Assembly (NCBI RefSeq): GCF_010730745.1
Contig: NZ_AP022615.1
Location: 3,348,001-3,412,000, forward strand
Direction of reading: 5' to 3'
Source of the DNA: Mycobacterium heidelbergense
GTDB lineage: Bacteria > Actinomycetota > Actinomycetes > Mycobacteriales > Mycobacteriaceae
DNA length: 64,000 nt
The notes beneath the pieces are model-generated. The model was not told the DNA's origin. It worked only from the letters and a program-made list of their open reading frames with translations, and searched no databases. Numbering within the stretch: the stretch's first letter is position 1; each line of letters opens with the position of its first letter. The position numbers were made by a program, and so were the translations under genes. This document shows, piece after piece, positions 8,169-16,744 of the stretch.

Positions 8169-9440
8169 ATGACAATGGATTATAGAGGTCACAACGGGAA
8201 ACCGATTGTGGAACGTGTGTCCACCGAGAACGCTGCCGTCGAGATAAAAGGCATGCCGCGCGTTCCCATATCCAAGGCGATGGCGCATGAGGTCATCAGC
8301 CTTTCCTACGGATTTCTCACGCCGCTGACGGGCTTCATGGGTCGGCAAGAGGTCGACGGGACGCTGGACAAGATGCAGCTTCCCGACGGGACGCTGTGGA
8401 GCATACCGATAGTCTTCGATATGTCCGCGGAGAGCATCGAGGACCTTGGGCTGGAGGAGGGGAGCGGCGCCGTCCTCGAATACCTGGGCGTGCCCATGGC
8501 GATCCTCGACGTTGCCGAGATATACGAGTACGACCTCGAGCGGATGGCCGAGAAAACGTATGGCACGGCCGATCCCCGACACCCCGGGGTGAAGAAGACG
8601 CTCGGCTATCAGAACAGGTTCGTCGGCGGTGACATCACGCTGATCAACGAGCCGGTCTTCAACGAACCGTTCAAGAGTTTTTGGCTGACTCCGAGGCAAC
8701 ATATGGACGCGTTGCTGGCGAAGGGCTGGAAGCACGTCGTCGCCCACCAGACACGCAACGTGCCGCACACCGGCCACGAGGCGCTGATGAAGCAGGCGTG
8801 GTTTGCCGCGAACGAGGATATGCCCGTCGACAACCTGAATACGGGCGTGCTGGTGAATGCGATCATCGGCCAGAAGCGAGTCGGGGACTACATCGATGAG
8901 GCAATACTTTTGGCGCAGAACGCGCTGAGGACCAGCGGGTACTTCCGGGAACGCGTCCACATGGTGTCCTTCACGCTGTGGGACATGCGGTATGCGGGAC
9001 CCAGGGAGGCGATCTTCCACGCCATCCTGAGGACAAATCTTGGATGCACCCACCATATGTTCGGCCGCGATCACGCCGGCGTGGGTGACTTCTACGACCC
9101 GTACGATTCCCAGAATCTCCTCAATCAATACAGATCCGAGTTGGGCATCAAACCGGTGTTTCTCCGCGAAAACTGGTACTGCGCGGAATGTTTGGAAGTC
9201 ACAAACTCTGCTCTGTGCGGCCATGACGCGAAGGCCGAAAGCTTTAGCGGCAGCCTGATCAGAAGCATTCTGACCGACGAAGTGAAACCGACGCAGAAGG
9301 TGATGCGGCACGAGGTCTTCGACGTCGTGATGGAGTGTGCCGCCAAGCATGGCCAGGGTTCGCCCTTTGTGACCGAAGAATATCTGAAGGACCGGAGACC
9401 GATCTTTACGCTGGGGCACTTGGAGGGACTCGATTCATGA
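8169..9440 (+). CDS. sat: ATP sulfurylase, homomeric Sat type
   Basis: A 423-residue single-chain sulfate adenylyltransferase making APS from ATP and sulfate. Catalytic motifs are intact: QTRNVPHTGH at 194-203 and GRDHAG at 299-304. Residues C338, C341, C350 and H352 form a CxxC...CxH cluster like the zinc site of Sat enzymes from sulfur-oxidising and dissimilatory prokaryotes. This family is unrelated to CysD/CysN, the usual mycobacterial enzyme, which is also encoded here (18153-20959). ATG 8169 and ATG 8175 are both possible starts. The stop overlaps the next start as ATGA. Acquisition by horizontal transfer is likely but inferred only from family distribution. Confidence 0.93.
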   Translation: MTMDYRGHNGKPIVERVSTENAAVEIKGMPRVPISKAMAHEVISLSYGFLTPLTGFMGRQEVDGTLDKMQLPDGTLWSIPIVFDMSAESIEDLGLEEGSGAVLEYLGVPMAILDVAEIYEYDLERMAEKTYGTADPRHPGVKKTLGYQNRFVGGDITLINEPVFNEPFKSFWLTPRQHMDALLAKGWKHVVAHQTRNVPHTGHEALMKQAWFAANEDMPVDNLNTGVLVNAIIGQKRVGDYIDEAILLAQNALRTSGYFRERVHMVSFTLWDMRYAGPREAIFHAILRTNLGCTHHMFGRDHAGVGDFYDPYDSQNLLNQYRSELGIKPVFLRENWYCAECLEVTNSALCGHDAKAESFSGSLIRSILTDEVKPTQKVMRHEVFDVVMECAAKHGQGSPFVTEEYLKDRRPIFTLGHLEGLDS

Positions 9441-9745
9441 GTAAGAACGCCGACATCAAGATCAATGTATGGATCAACGACGAACGGCTGAAAGCGCTGG
9501 AAGACGCCGGGATGGCGCAACTGGCAAAGGAGGTTTTCGCCGGAATGAAGCTGCTCCCGATTTCCGTGACCGGCGACCAGAAGGATCTCATTCTGCAGCG
9601 CTACCCTTCGGCGAAGTACGACTCCTCCACCACGGGCTCCATCGAGTTGCTGCCGAAGCGGGCCAAAGACAAGTTGCTGGAGTTCTCCATCAACATGCAT
9701 TCGACGGGCCCGGAGGTGACGGATCGCTTCGTCAACGACGGCTGA
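9437..9745 (+). CDS. Small Sat-coupled protein of unknown function
   Basis: A 102-residue soluble, charged protein beginning MSKNADIKINVWINDERLK. It has no signal peptide, membrane segment or cysteine. The pattern is one beta strand (INVWIND), helices (LKALEDAGMAQLAKEVFAG), another strand (LLPISVTG) and a C-terminal helix (PKRAKDKLLEFS). Its ATG overlaps the sat stop (ATGA), so translation is coupled and roughly equal amounts of both proteins are expected. A regulator, subunit or assembly factor of Sat is the natural guess, but I do not recognise the family and assign no function. Confidence 0.85.
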   Translation: MSKNADIKINVWINDERLKALEDAGMAQLAKEVFAGMKLLPISVTGDQKDLILQRYPSAKYDSSTTGSIELLPKRAKDKLLEFSINMHSTGPEVTDRFVNDG

Positions 9746-9864
9746 CCACACGTGATTAGGCCTCAGCGGCGGAGCAAGGGTTTGGAACCCAGCCGCCTTA
9801 ACGGTCGTTGCGCGATCCCTGTTCGCGCCGTACGGGTATGGCGTCCACGCGGGGACGAAGTCAC

Positions 9865-10148
9865 GCGGCTAGCTGGACGTACTGGTGAAGTCTGCTGGAA
9901 ATCTCCTGTGTATCAGCGATATTGAGTTGTCGAATGGTTTCAATTCGGATTGACTGGCAAGTAATAGAGTCAAGGAAGTTTTACAGGTGCGTTGCCGGCT
10001 TGGCAGCGCACGATGGTGGTGGGGCTCGCCATAACCGCGCGTCGCGCACTGACGGCCAACGGTCCCTGCGGAACGGGTAAGTACGTGGCTGGCCAACCGT
10101 GCAGCCACATGTGACGCGGAGGAAGACCAAGTGGCCGTTCAATTTTCA
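9865..10148 (+). repeat. Diverged ~290-bp direct repeat, copy 2
   Basis: Second copy of the element at 40-331, in the same orientation. Shared blocks include the TTGACT segment (9949 onwards), cgcacgatgg, ctcgccataaccgcgcgtc, ggccaacggtccctgcgga, and the end gtgacgc(a/g)gga..gtggccgttcaa. It lies between the small Sat-coupled gene and the second PPE pair. Copies 1 and 2 bracket the block from narK3 to the 102-residue gene. Confidence 0.7.
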
Positions 10149-10515
10149 TTGAGCCCGGCGAGATTCGCCAGTTGGGTTCGCGGGGCCGGTTTCATCGGCT
10201 CCGGATGCTGGGAGCCGACTGATCGCACGAGCGCACCCGGGCGACATAAGAGGCCAGGGCGCCGCGGGCGCAAGCCTTCTCGAGCTGCCTTACTCGATGA
10301 TGGGTGACTAGTCGGGCCCTCGTCCACGGGTCTACAGCGTGGGGTTGTTGGTGTACGCACTTTAGAACAAAGGTGCGTATTCATGTGAAGTGTAATGGAA
10401 ATCGTTGCTAATCGGAGGCCCAGAGGGCGTTGCCGGTTGGGCACGTGATCGGACTCGCTCAGCGGGCTCACCGCCGCGGATCGCCGTGTGGGGCCGGCCG
10501 CTGAAGGGAACACTG
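10149..10515. other. Intergenic region before the second PPE pair
   Basis: About 370 bases after repeat copy 2 with no convincing gene. It includes a moderately AT-rich run near 10350-10410 (agaacaaaggtgcgtattcatg) that may hold the promoter of the two PPE genes. An open frame from 10405 runs into the PPE gene, but the PPE N-terminus is at 10516. Confidence 0.4.
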
Positions 10516-11661
10516 ATGCTGGATTACGGGACGCTGCCACCAGAAATCAACTCGGCCAGGATATATTCGGGTCCAGGCTCGGCGCCGATGATGGCTGCGG
10601 CGGCGGCCTGGGACATACTCGCCAACGGGTTGGATTCGGTCTCGCGGGGCTATTCCTCGGTGATCGCGCGGTTGCAGGGCGAAAGTTGGTCCGGGCCTGC
10701 GTCAGTCGCGATGGCCAGTGCGGCCGCGCCGTATGTGGCATGGATGACGACCGTGGGAGCCCAGGCCGAGGAGGCCGCCAGTCAGGCTCGCGCCGCCGCG
10801 GCGGCCTACGAGGCGGCATTCGCCGCCACGGTGCCTCCCGCGCTTGTCACATCCAACCGCATCCAGTTGGCGAACTTGGTGGCCACCAACATCTTCGGAC
10901 AGAACACCATGATGATCGGGGAGACCGAGGCAGCCTACGAGGAGATGTGGGCTCAGGATGCCACCGCCATGTACACCTACGCGGCGTCGTCGTCGGCGGC
11001 CACGTCGCTGAGGGAATTCGGCGAGCCGCCACAGACGACCACCGCCGCCGGTCCGCCTGCCCAATCCGCCGGACAATCCCGGGCGACCCTGTCGCAGCTG
11101 ATATCGGCTGTGCCGCAACAGCTACAGGCCCTCGCGGCAGCGGGATCTTCGGGCTCTTCCACATCGGCGGCGCCCACCTCGTTGGTGCCGTCGTCCTTGC
11201 TCACGGCCTTCAGCAGCTTCAATACCCTCACCGCGCCAATAAATCTCGGCGACGGCATCAGCCGCACGTACACGTCGGCGGGAAGCTTCGGGACCGGGCT
11301 GTTCCGATCCAACGTCCAGGCGGCCGGCGATGCCGCCAAGGCGGCCAGCACCGCCGCGGGGCCCGGTCCGGTGTTTGCCAGCGCGGGCAACGCGACGACG
11401 GTCGGGAAACTGTCCGTCCCGCAGAGCTGGGCGGCGACAAATCCCGCGGCCGCCGCCATTGCCGAGCCGAATTGGTTGCCGGACTCCGAACTCGACGGTG
11501 GCCCGTCGTGGCAGGAAGTCCCGGCAACCAACATGTGGAACGGCGTCCCACCGGCGGGCGGCGGGAGCACGTCAGGGCTGTTGTCGCGTCCCTCGGTCAA
11601 CAACGTGCTGCGCGTGGCGCCACGCCAATTCAAGATGCCCCGCCCTTCCCTTGGCGGCTAG
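10516..11661 (+). CDS. PPE family protein, SVP subfamily
   Basis: A 381-residue PPE protein starting MLDYGTLPPEINSARIYSG, with WSG near residue 60, FGQNTMMIGETEAAYEEMWAQD at the end of the PPE domain and a clear SVP motif (GKLSVPQSW) near residue 300. It ends in the basic-proline tail FKMPRPSLGG, shared with the next gene. The two are neighbours, same length class, and share motif spellings, so they look like a tandem duplication. No PE gene lies beside them. ATG 10516 has gaaggga upstream and matches the family N-terminus. Confidence 0.93.
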   Translation: MLDYGTLPPEINSARIYSGPGSAPMMAAAAAWDILANGLDSVSRGYSSVIARLQGESWSGPASVAMASAAAPYVAWMTTVGAQAEEAASQARAAAAAYEAAFAATVPPALVTSNRIQLANLVATNIFGQNTMMIGETEAAYEEMWAQDATAMYTYAASSSAATSLREFGEPPQTTTAAGPPAQSAGQSRATLSQLISAVPQQLQALAAAGSSGSSTSAAPTSLVPSSLLTAFSSFNTLTAPINLGDGISRTYTSAGSFGTGLFRSNVQAAGDAAKAASTAAGPGPVFASAGNATTVGKLSVPQSWAATNPAAAAIAEPNWLPDSELDGGPSWQEVPATNMWNGVPPAGGGSTSGLLSRPSVNNVLRVAPRQFKMPRPSLGG

Positions 11662-11749
11662 TTGGTAACCGCGCGCGTCGCGCGGGCAGGACGGCCGCGA
11701 CTGGTTGGTCGCGGGCGACGGTTGAGAGACGGTTGAGGAAGGAACGCCG

Positions 11750-12934
11750 ATGCTTGATTTCGGGGCGCTGCCGCCCGAGATCAATTCGGCCAGAATGTAT
11801 TCAGGTCCGGGATCGGGACCGATGATGGCGGCCGCGGCGGCGTGGGACGCGCTGGCCGCACAGCTGGAGTTGTATGCGGCCGGTTACTCTTCGACCCTCT
11901 CGGAGCTCCAGGGTCAGACGTGGTCGGGCGGAGCATCGATCGCGATGGCGACCGCGGCCGCACCGTATGTGGCGTGGGCGGCGACGACGGCGGCGCAGGC
12001 CGAGCAAGCCGCCGGCCAGGCCCGAACGGCGGCCGCCGCCTATGAGGCGGCATTCGCCGCGACGGTGCCCCCGCCGGTGGTCGCGGCCAACCGCATGCAG
12101 TTGGCGATACTGGTTGCCACCAACTTCTTTGGGCAGAACACACCGGCGATCGCGGCCACCGAGGCCGACTACGCCGAGATGTGGGCCCAGGATGCCGCCG
12201 CCATGTACGGCTATGCCGCGTCCTCGTCGGCCGCGACCGCGCTGACGCCGTTTCCCGAACCGCCGCGGACCACGAATGCCGGCGGCCAATCCGCCCAGGC
12301 GACCGCTGTGGCCCAAGCCGTGGGCACCTCCACGGGGCAGAGTCACGTAACGCTGCCGGAGCTGATGTCCGTCCTGCCGCACGAGCTGCAAACCCTGGCG
12401 TCAGGTGGGTCGGTGAACGGTTCCGCGGCGGACCCCACGCCGGCGGGCGCCTTCTCGTCGATCCTCACGGCCTTCAGCAATTTCGACATTCTTGTCGTCA
12501 GCCCGGCGCAACCGTTTTGGTCGACGACCTACGCCGTATTCTCAACGGGGCAATTCGGGACGGGGCTTCGCTTGTCTCAGCTCCAGGCGGCCAAGGCCGC
12601 CGCCAAGGAGGCTACGTCTGAGGCCGACGTCCTGGGTTCGCGGGCCGCTCGCGGTGGCCCAGTGCTTGCGAGCGTGGGCAATGCGGCTCCGGTGGGGAAA
12701 TTGTCCGTCCCGCAGAGCTGGGTGGCGCCGGATCAGGTCGCCAGTGCCGTCGGTGGGCCAACACCGTTGTCGGGAACGGATTTCCGGGCGGCCCCGGCCG
12801 CGAACGCAAATCCACCGACGAGCGCGTGGGGCGCGTTGCCGACGGCGGCGACGGAGACGCGGCCCACGGGCGGCGTCGTATTGCGCAACGGACGTCGCCG
12901 CTTCACGATGCCCCGCCCCGCTATCGGCGGATAA
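11750..12934 (+). CDS. PPE family protein, SVP subfamily
   Basis: A 394-residue PPE protein starting MLDFGALPPEINSARMYSG, with WSG near residue 60, FFGQNTPAIAATEADYAEMW in the domain end and the SVP motif GKLSVPQSW in the C-terminal half; it ends FTMPRPAIGG. It lies 88 bp after the preceding PPE gene behind a ttgaggaagg ribosome binding site. The pair probably arose by duplication, with most divergence in the middle of the C-terminal half. Expected to be surface-exposed or secreted through an ESX system; no partner PE is adjacent. Confidence 0.93.
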   Translation: MLDFGALPPEINSARMYSGPGSGPMMAAAAAWDALAAQLELYAAGYSSTLSELQGQTWSGGASIAMATAAAPYVAWAATTAAQAEQAAGQARTAAAAYEAAFAATVPPPVVAANRMQLAILVATNFFGQNTPAIAATEADYAEMWAQDAAAMYGYAASSSAATALTPFPEPPRTTNAGGQSAQATAVAQAVGTSTGQSHVTLPELMSVLPHELQTLASGGSVNGSAADPTPAGAFSSILTAFSNFDILVVSPAQPFWSTTYAVFSTGQFGTGLRLSQLQAAKAAAKEATSEADVLGSRAARGGPVLASVGNAAPVGKLSVPQSWVAPDQVASAVGGPTPLSGTDFRAAPAANANPPTSAWGALPTAATETRPTGGVVLRNGRRRFTMPRPAIGG

Positions 12935-13628
12935 CGCATCACGCTCAGCCCACCCGTCGTCAGTCGAAAGATCTTGCCGCCCTTGATGTTCACGACCGTA
13001 GACCTCACGGCGAAATGGCACGCTGCGTTTGCGAACCAACACACCTCCGGGAAATACGCGAATCCCGTTGCGCCGGAGGTCCCGAGGCCTGGCCAGAACC
13101 ATAATGACGCGCGGCCGCCGATTGGACGTTCAGCGCTAACGCGTGCGGGACGAACAGGAAACGCTCAAGCAGCATACAGCCTGTCGTCAGTTTGACCGAC
13201 CATGATCGCAAAAGAATCATGATGAGTAAAAATTCCCCAAAGAGGCAATTTGTAACATCGCAAGGACGGCAAGCGGCGGTGTGTGGATCGGCATCGCTAA
13301 AAGATGCGCAGTTCGTAGACGCCGATCGCATGGACCTGCTCGCAGTAGCATATACAGACGCTAATCGTCAACAATCGTCGGCGCCGCCGACCGCGTGGAA
13401 CCGAACGAGCGCGAGCGGCTTCCCCTGTGGACGCCCGGGACAAGTGTCACGCCCACCTCCCGCAATCCTCTTTGGGCTTCTTCGGACGGACTTTCTTCCA
13501 TCACATGGGTATTCGCACGCGCGATATTTAGAGAAGGGCGGTTTTTGTGCGCCCACTGGCTCGAAACCGGCGAAAGCCTCTGAGCCGGAGCGAAGTTCGG
13601 CTGCGTGACGCCAAGGGTGCCAGAGTTT
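12935..13628. other. Gene-poor stretch between the PPE pair and the membrane genes
   Basis: Nearly 700 bases with open frames of poor coding character on both strands. The run 13195-13260 is AT-rich (aaaagaatcatgatgag, gaggcaatttgtaacatc) and resembles 3040-3080. The only recognisable piece is the 31-bp copy of the sulfotransferase 3' end at 13548-13578. It looks like a scar of past rearrangement. Confidence 0.5.
13548..13578 (+). pseudogene. Remnant of a sulfotransferase 3' end
   Basis: Thirty-one bases identical to 4969-4999 lie here in a frame ending C-A-H-W-L-E-T-G-E-S-L-stop. Nothing upstream in any frame continues the sulfotransferase match, so this is only the last 10 codons of a lost copy, or a recombination footprint. 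Confidence 0.7.
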
Positions 13629-14612
13629 ATGGCTGACCGAGGTTTGGCACTCCGCGATCGCCTCCTCGCGGAGACCGTCGCGCTGGCCTATATCGTGGTG
13701 GCAGCCCAGTGCGACGGCTGGCATTACCTGTTGTTCCCCGGGCTTGCGGCGCTTTCGCACGACGTATTGACCCGGCCGTGGGGAAGGTGGGCGAGTCAAC
13801 CGGGGCGGCTCATCGCTACGCCGGCCCTCGCGGCGGTCGTCGGGACGTCGATCACCCGGGAGCTTCGCTTCGGTGTGCCGGCCATTCTGGTCGTGGTCTG
13901 CGTGTGTGTGCTCCTGCTTGCCCTGCTCAACTCGGATATCGCCCCGGCTATCGCAGCCGGCGTGCTGCCACTCTTCCTAGGCATCAAGAGCTGGCTCTAT
14001 CCCGCTTCCGTAGCGCTGAGCCTGGCGGTGCTGGTGCTCATTTTGGTGTCCTGGCAAAGGCATTGCCGGCGAAAGTACGCGCATGCCGGTGGGGCTTCGG
14101 CCCCGAACATCGACGATGTTCTCGAGACTGTTCCCACCGGAAATGCCTGGGTCCTGCCCTATTTCGCGTTTTTGACCGCGATGGCGTTCGGTGCGACGGC
14201 CTCGGGGCTGCGGCTGATCCTGTTCCCCCCGCTGATCGTCATCGCCTACGAGATGTTCGCCCACCCCACGACATGCCCCTGGGCGGGGAAGCCGCTGGCC
14301 CTTCCCGCCGCGTGCTTTCTGACGTCGGTCGCGGGATGGGTCGCGGTGAGCCTCTTCGGAAGCGGCGGTATCGCGGCCGCCTGCGCAATGGTCGCCGGCG
14401 TCGTCGTGCTGCGCCTCCTGAAACTTCATCTGCCGCCCGCGTTGGCGATCGGGCTGCTTCCGCTCGTCATCGGTTCGCCCAGCATCCAATACCCCCTTTC
14501 CGTTGCCATCGGGGCAGGAGCACTGACGCTCGCCCACCAGCTGTACCAACGATGGGTCCTCGGCCATGGCGGCGCCGGCCGGAACGCCCCCGATACATTG
14601 AGGAGTGTCTAG
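13629..14612 (+). CDS. Integral membrane protein with internal duplication, HPP-like
   Basis: A 327-residue hydrophobic protein with two similar halves. Each has a xLFPxL..xxxExxxxP segment (LLFPGLAALSHDVLTRPWGRWA at about 45; LILFPPLIVIAYEMFAHP at about 200) followed by P..A..AxxLLPLxxGxxSxxYPxSVAxG (residues ~112 and ~280). This fold-like pattern resembles HPP-family membrane proteins, some of which carry nitrite in cyanobacteria and chloroplasts; that assignment is tentative. ATG 13629 is preferred; GTG 13605 is in frame. Its stop overlaps the next start by one base (TAGTG), so it is co-translated with the antiporter. Confidence 0.75.
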   Translation: MADRGLALRDRLLAETVALAYIVVAAQCDGWHYLLFPGLAALSHDVLTRPWGRWASQPGRLIATPALAAVVGTSITRELRFGVPAILVVVCVCVLLLALLNSDIAPAIAAGVLPLFLGIKSWLYPASVALSLAVLVLILVSWQRHCRRKYAHAGGASAPNIDDVLETVPTGNAWVLPYFAFLTAMAFGATASGLRLILFPPLIVIAYEMFAHPTTCPWAGKPLALPAACFLTSVAGWVAVSLFGSGGIAAACAMVAGVVVLRLLKLHLPPALAIGLLPLVIGSPSIQYPLSVAIGAGALTLAHQLYQRWVLGHGGAGRNAPDTLRSV

Positions 14613-15922
14613 TGTCGAACGCTCAATTGACTGCGGTCATATTTGTGCTTTTTGTGCTGGTCGGTCTGGCCCAATTGCTGGGATATCTATTCGTAAAGCT
14701 CGGTCAGCCGAAGGTCGTGGGGGAGATCCTGGCCGGCATCACACTCGGTCCGGCGCTGCTGGGCCGGTTGCCGTTCGTCGAGCACCTCATGAGCACCGCC
14801 AGGCACGATAGCCAGATCCTCAGTTTCGTCTACTGGCTCGGGCTCCTGTTGCTGATGTTCGTCTCCGGCGCCGAGGTGCAGCAGCTGTTCGGCCGGGGCG
14901 AGCGCCGGACCGTGAGTTGGCTCGTCGTCGTCGGGACCGGCGTACCGTTCCTGCTCGGGCTGACCTTCGGGTCCCATCTCATTCGTCCGAGCCTGGCCGG
15001 ACCGCACGGCAACCGCGTGTCCCTGATCATCATTCTGGCGGTGGGCGTCGCCGTCACTTCGGTGCCGGTGGTGTCGAAAATCTTTGCCGACCTGAAGATC
15101 CTGGACACACGTTTCGCGCGCCTCATCCTCGGCGTCGCCGTGCTCGAGGACATCGTGCTGTGGCTGGCGCTGGCGATCGCGACCTCCATCGCGGCGAAGT
15201 CGCATCTGAATCCGTGGCTGATGTCGTTGCATCTGCTGGTGACGGTGGCTTATTTCGTTCTCGGGCTTACGCTTGTCCCCCGCGCCGTCAAGCGCATCAA
15301 CAAGGCTCGCTGGAACGCGTTGGCGCGGTATTCGCCCACCGGCTACGCGATCGCGGTGTTGCTCGCTTACTGCGCGGTCGCCGGAGCGCTCGACGTCAAC
15401 CTGGTGTTCGCCGCGTTCCTCGCCGGCTTTGCCCTCGTCGACAACGAACGCGGAATCTTCGAGGACTCCATCGGGGCGATCAGCAAGGTGTCCTTCGCCT
15501 TCTTCATTCCGGTCTACTTCGCGATCGTCGGCCTGAAGCTGGACCTCATCCGGGGCGTGTCGTTGCCGATGATGGCCATCTTCATCGTCGGCACCTGCGT
15601 GGTCAAAATGCTGTCGGTCGCGCTCGCCGGGCGGCTCGCCGGTTTCTGGGGCCTCGATCTGATCAACCTCGGGATCACCACCAACGCCCGCGGCGGCCCG
15701 GGCATCGTGCTGGCCAGCGTCGCGTTCGACGCCGGCATCATCAGCTCGAAGTTCTACACCACGCTGGTGGTCGCGGCCGTGCTCACCTCGCAGTTCGCCG
15801 GCGCCTGGATCGACTACGTGCTGCGTAAAGGCTGGCCGCTGTTGGGATCCGACGCGCCGCGGGACGCCGCGCGCGTGCCGCGCGCAAACGGCGATCGCGC
15901 CGTCGGCCGGGGGGCGGGATGA
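14612..15922 (+). CDS. Kef/CPA2-type cation:proton antiporter
   Basis: A 436-residue membrane protein starting at GTG 14612 behind gaggag. It has the CPA2 hallmarks: GYLFVKLGQPKVVGEILAG near the start, FVSGAEVQ for the usual F.aGlE at about 88, and VGVAVTSVPVVSKIF around 145. Later come ILGVAVLEDIVLWL and the TNARGGPGIVLASVAFDAG end. There is no TrkA/RCK regulatory domain. It should exchange K+ or Na+ for protons in the inner membrane. The coupling to the upstream HPP-like gene suggests a joint transport role, perhaps charge balance for an anion carrier, which is inference. Confidence 0.88.
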   Translation: MSNAQLTAVIFVLFVLVGLAQLLGYLFVKLGQPKVVGEILAGITLGPALLGRLPFVEHLMSTARHDSQILSFVYWLGLLLLMFVSGAEVQQLFGRGERRTVSWLVVVGTGVPFLLGLTFGSHLIRPSLAGPHGNRVSLIIILAVGVAVTSVPVVSKIFADLKILDTRFARLILGVAVLEDIVLWLALAIATSIAAKSHLNPWLMSLHLLVTVAYFVLGLTLVPRAVKRINKARWNALARYSPTGYAIAVLLAYCAVAGALDVNLVFAAFLAGFALVDNERGIFEDSIGAISKVSFAFFIPVYFAIVGLKLDLIRGVSLPMMAIFIVGTCVVKMLSVALAGRLAGFWGLDLINLGITTNARGGPGIVLASVAFDAGIISSKFYTTLVVAAVLTSQFAGAWIDYVLRKGWPLLGSDAPRDAARVPRANGDRAVGRGAG

Positions 15923-15934
15923 TCGCGCGAGTCG

Positions 15935-16576
15935 TCACAGAGCGGTCAAGCCCACCGTGAGCAGGACGCAGCCGACCCCGGCCAGCAGGGCGGCCACCTC
16001 GATGCGGCGACGCGACCGGATCCAGTTGTGCAAGGCCGTCATCCACGTGCGCGTGGTCCGGGGCGCCAGCAGGTACGCGAGCAGTGGGATCTCCACCAGC
16101 GCGAAGGCCACGACGTTGAACACCAGCAGCGCGCCGACCTGTGTCATGGCCGCGGCGCCGGAGGCCAGAATGACGGCCAGCGCGGCCAGATAATCCACGG
16201 ACGGCAGCGCGATTCCCAGCCCGGCCACCCCCGCGACCCACAACGAAGGCCCGTGCAGCAGCCGTCGGGTCCACGTCGTGAGCTTCCCCGGCCCGTCGCC
16301 GCGTTTCATGACGAGCAGCACGGCGGCGACCAACAGCGCCAGCACGCCGATGAAGATCTGGACCCTGGGCAACGTGAAGTACGTCGACCCCAGCAGCCGG
16401 CGTCGCAAGACGAACAGGACGACCAGGCCGACGGTCGTTCCCATCGCGAAGCCGCCGCACAGCAATGCGAGCAGTTGCAGCAGCGGCCGGGGCCTGCTCA
16501 GCATCAGCACCGTCATGCCGATCCGGAACGGTTCGAGGCTCACGGCGAGGGCCATCACCAGGACGGTGATCCACAT
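15935..16576 (-). CDS. GAP/Sap family membrane protein (glycolipid export-associated)
   Basis: A 213-residue protein with about six membrane segments, starting MWITVLVMALAVSLEPFRIGM. The E-P-x-R-I-G-M motif near the N-terminus and overall layout fit the GAP family, which includes Gap (needed for glycopeptidolipid surface transport in M. smegmatis) and Sap (sulfolipid-1 addressing protein, Rv3821). It converges with the antiporter gene 12 bp away and is followed upstream by the tail of a FadD gene and a sulfate-related cluster. A role in moving a sulfated lipid to the surface is attractive but inferred. Confidence 0.8.
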   Translation of the reverse strand: MWITVLVMALAVSLEPFRIGMTVLMLSRPRPLLQLLALLCGGFAMGTTVGLVVLFVLRRRLLGSTYFTLPRVQIFIGVLALLVAAVLLVMKRGDGPGKLTTWTRRLLHGPSLWVAGVAGLGIALPSVDYLAALAVILASGAAAMTQVGALLVFNVVAFALVEIPLLAYLLAPRTTRTWMTALHNWIRSRRRIEVAALLAGVGCVLLTVGLTAL

Positions 16577-16592
16577 ACGGTCTGACGCCGCT

Positions 16593-16700
16593 CAGGCGTC
16601 GAACCGGCGCTGCCGGCACCGCTCCACGCACGCGGCCCGCCGGATCTTGCCGCTCGTCGTGCGTTCGCGCGGCAGGGTGACGACGGACGAATTCTGCATG
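16593..16700 (-). pseudogene. C-terminal remnant of a FadD fatty acyl-AMP ligase
   Basis: A minus-strand frame of about 35 codons ends ..RTTSGKIRRAACVER, the typical C-terminal lysine motif of FadD acyl-AMP ligases/acyl-CoA synthetases (P-R-T-T-S-G-K-I-R-R). No adenylation domain precedes it; the YeiH-type gene starts just upstream. In M. tuberculosis fadD21 of the acyltrehalose locus lies next to the Rv1186c gene, so this may be what is left of that locus. The exact left and right edges are uncertain by a few bases. Confidence 0.75.
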
Positions 16701-16744
16701 GGCGCCAGGTTACCGTCTTGACGCGCGACGGCCTCGCCGGCGGT

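Noticed and set aside
13192..13608. Open frame of 138 codons before the HPP-like gene
   Set aside because: Amino acid composition and codon use look random, there is no family resemblance, and it covers the sulfotransferase remnant in a different frame.
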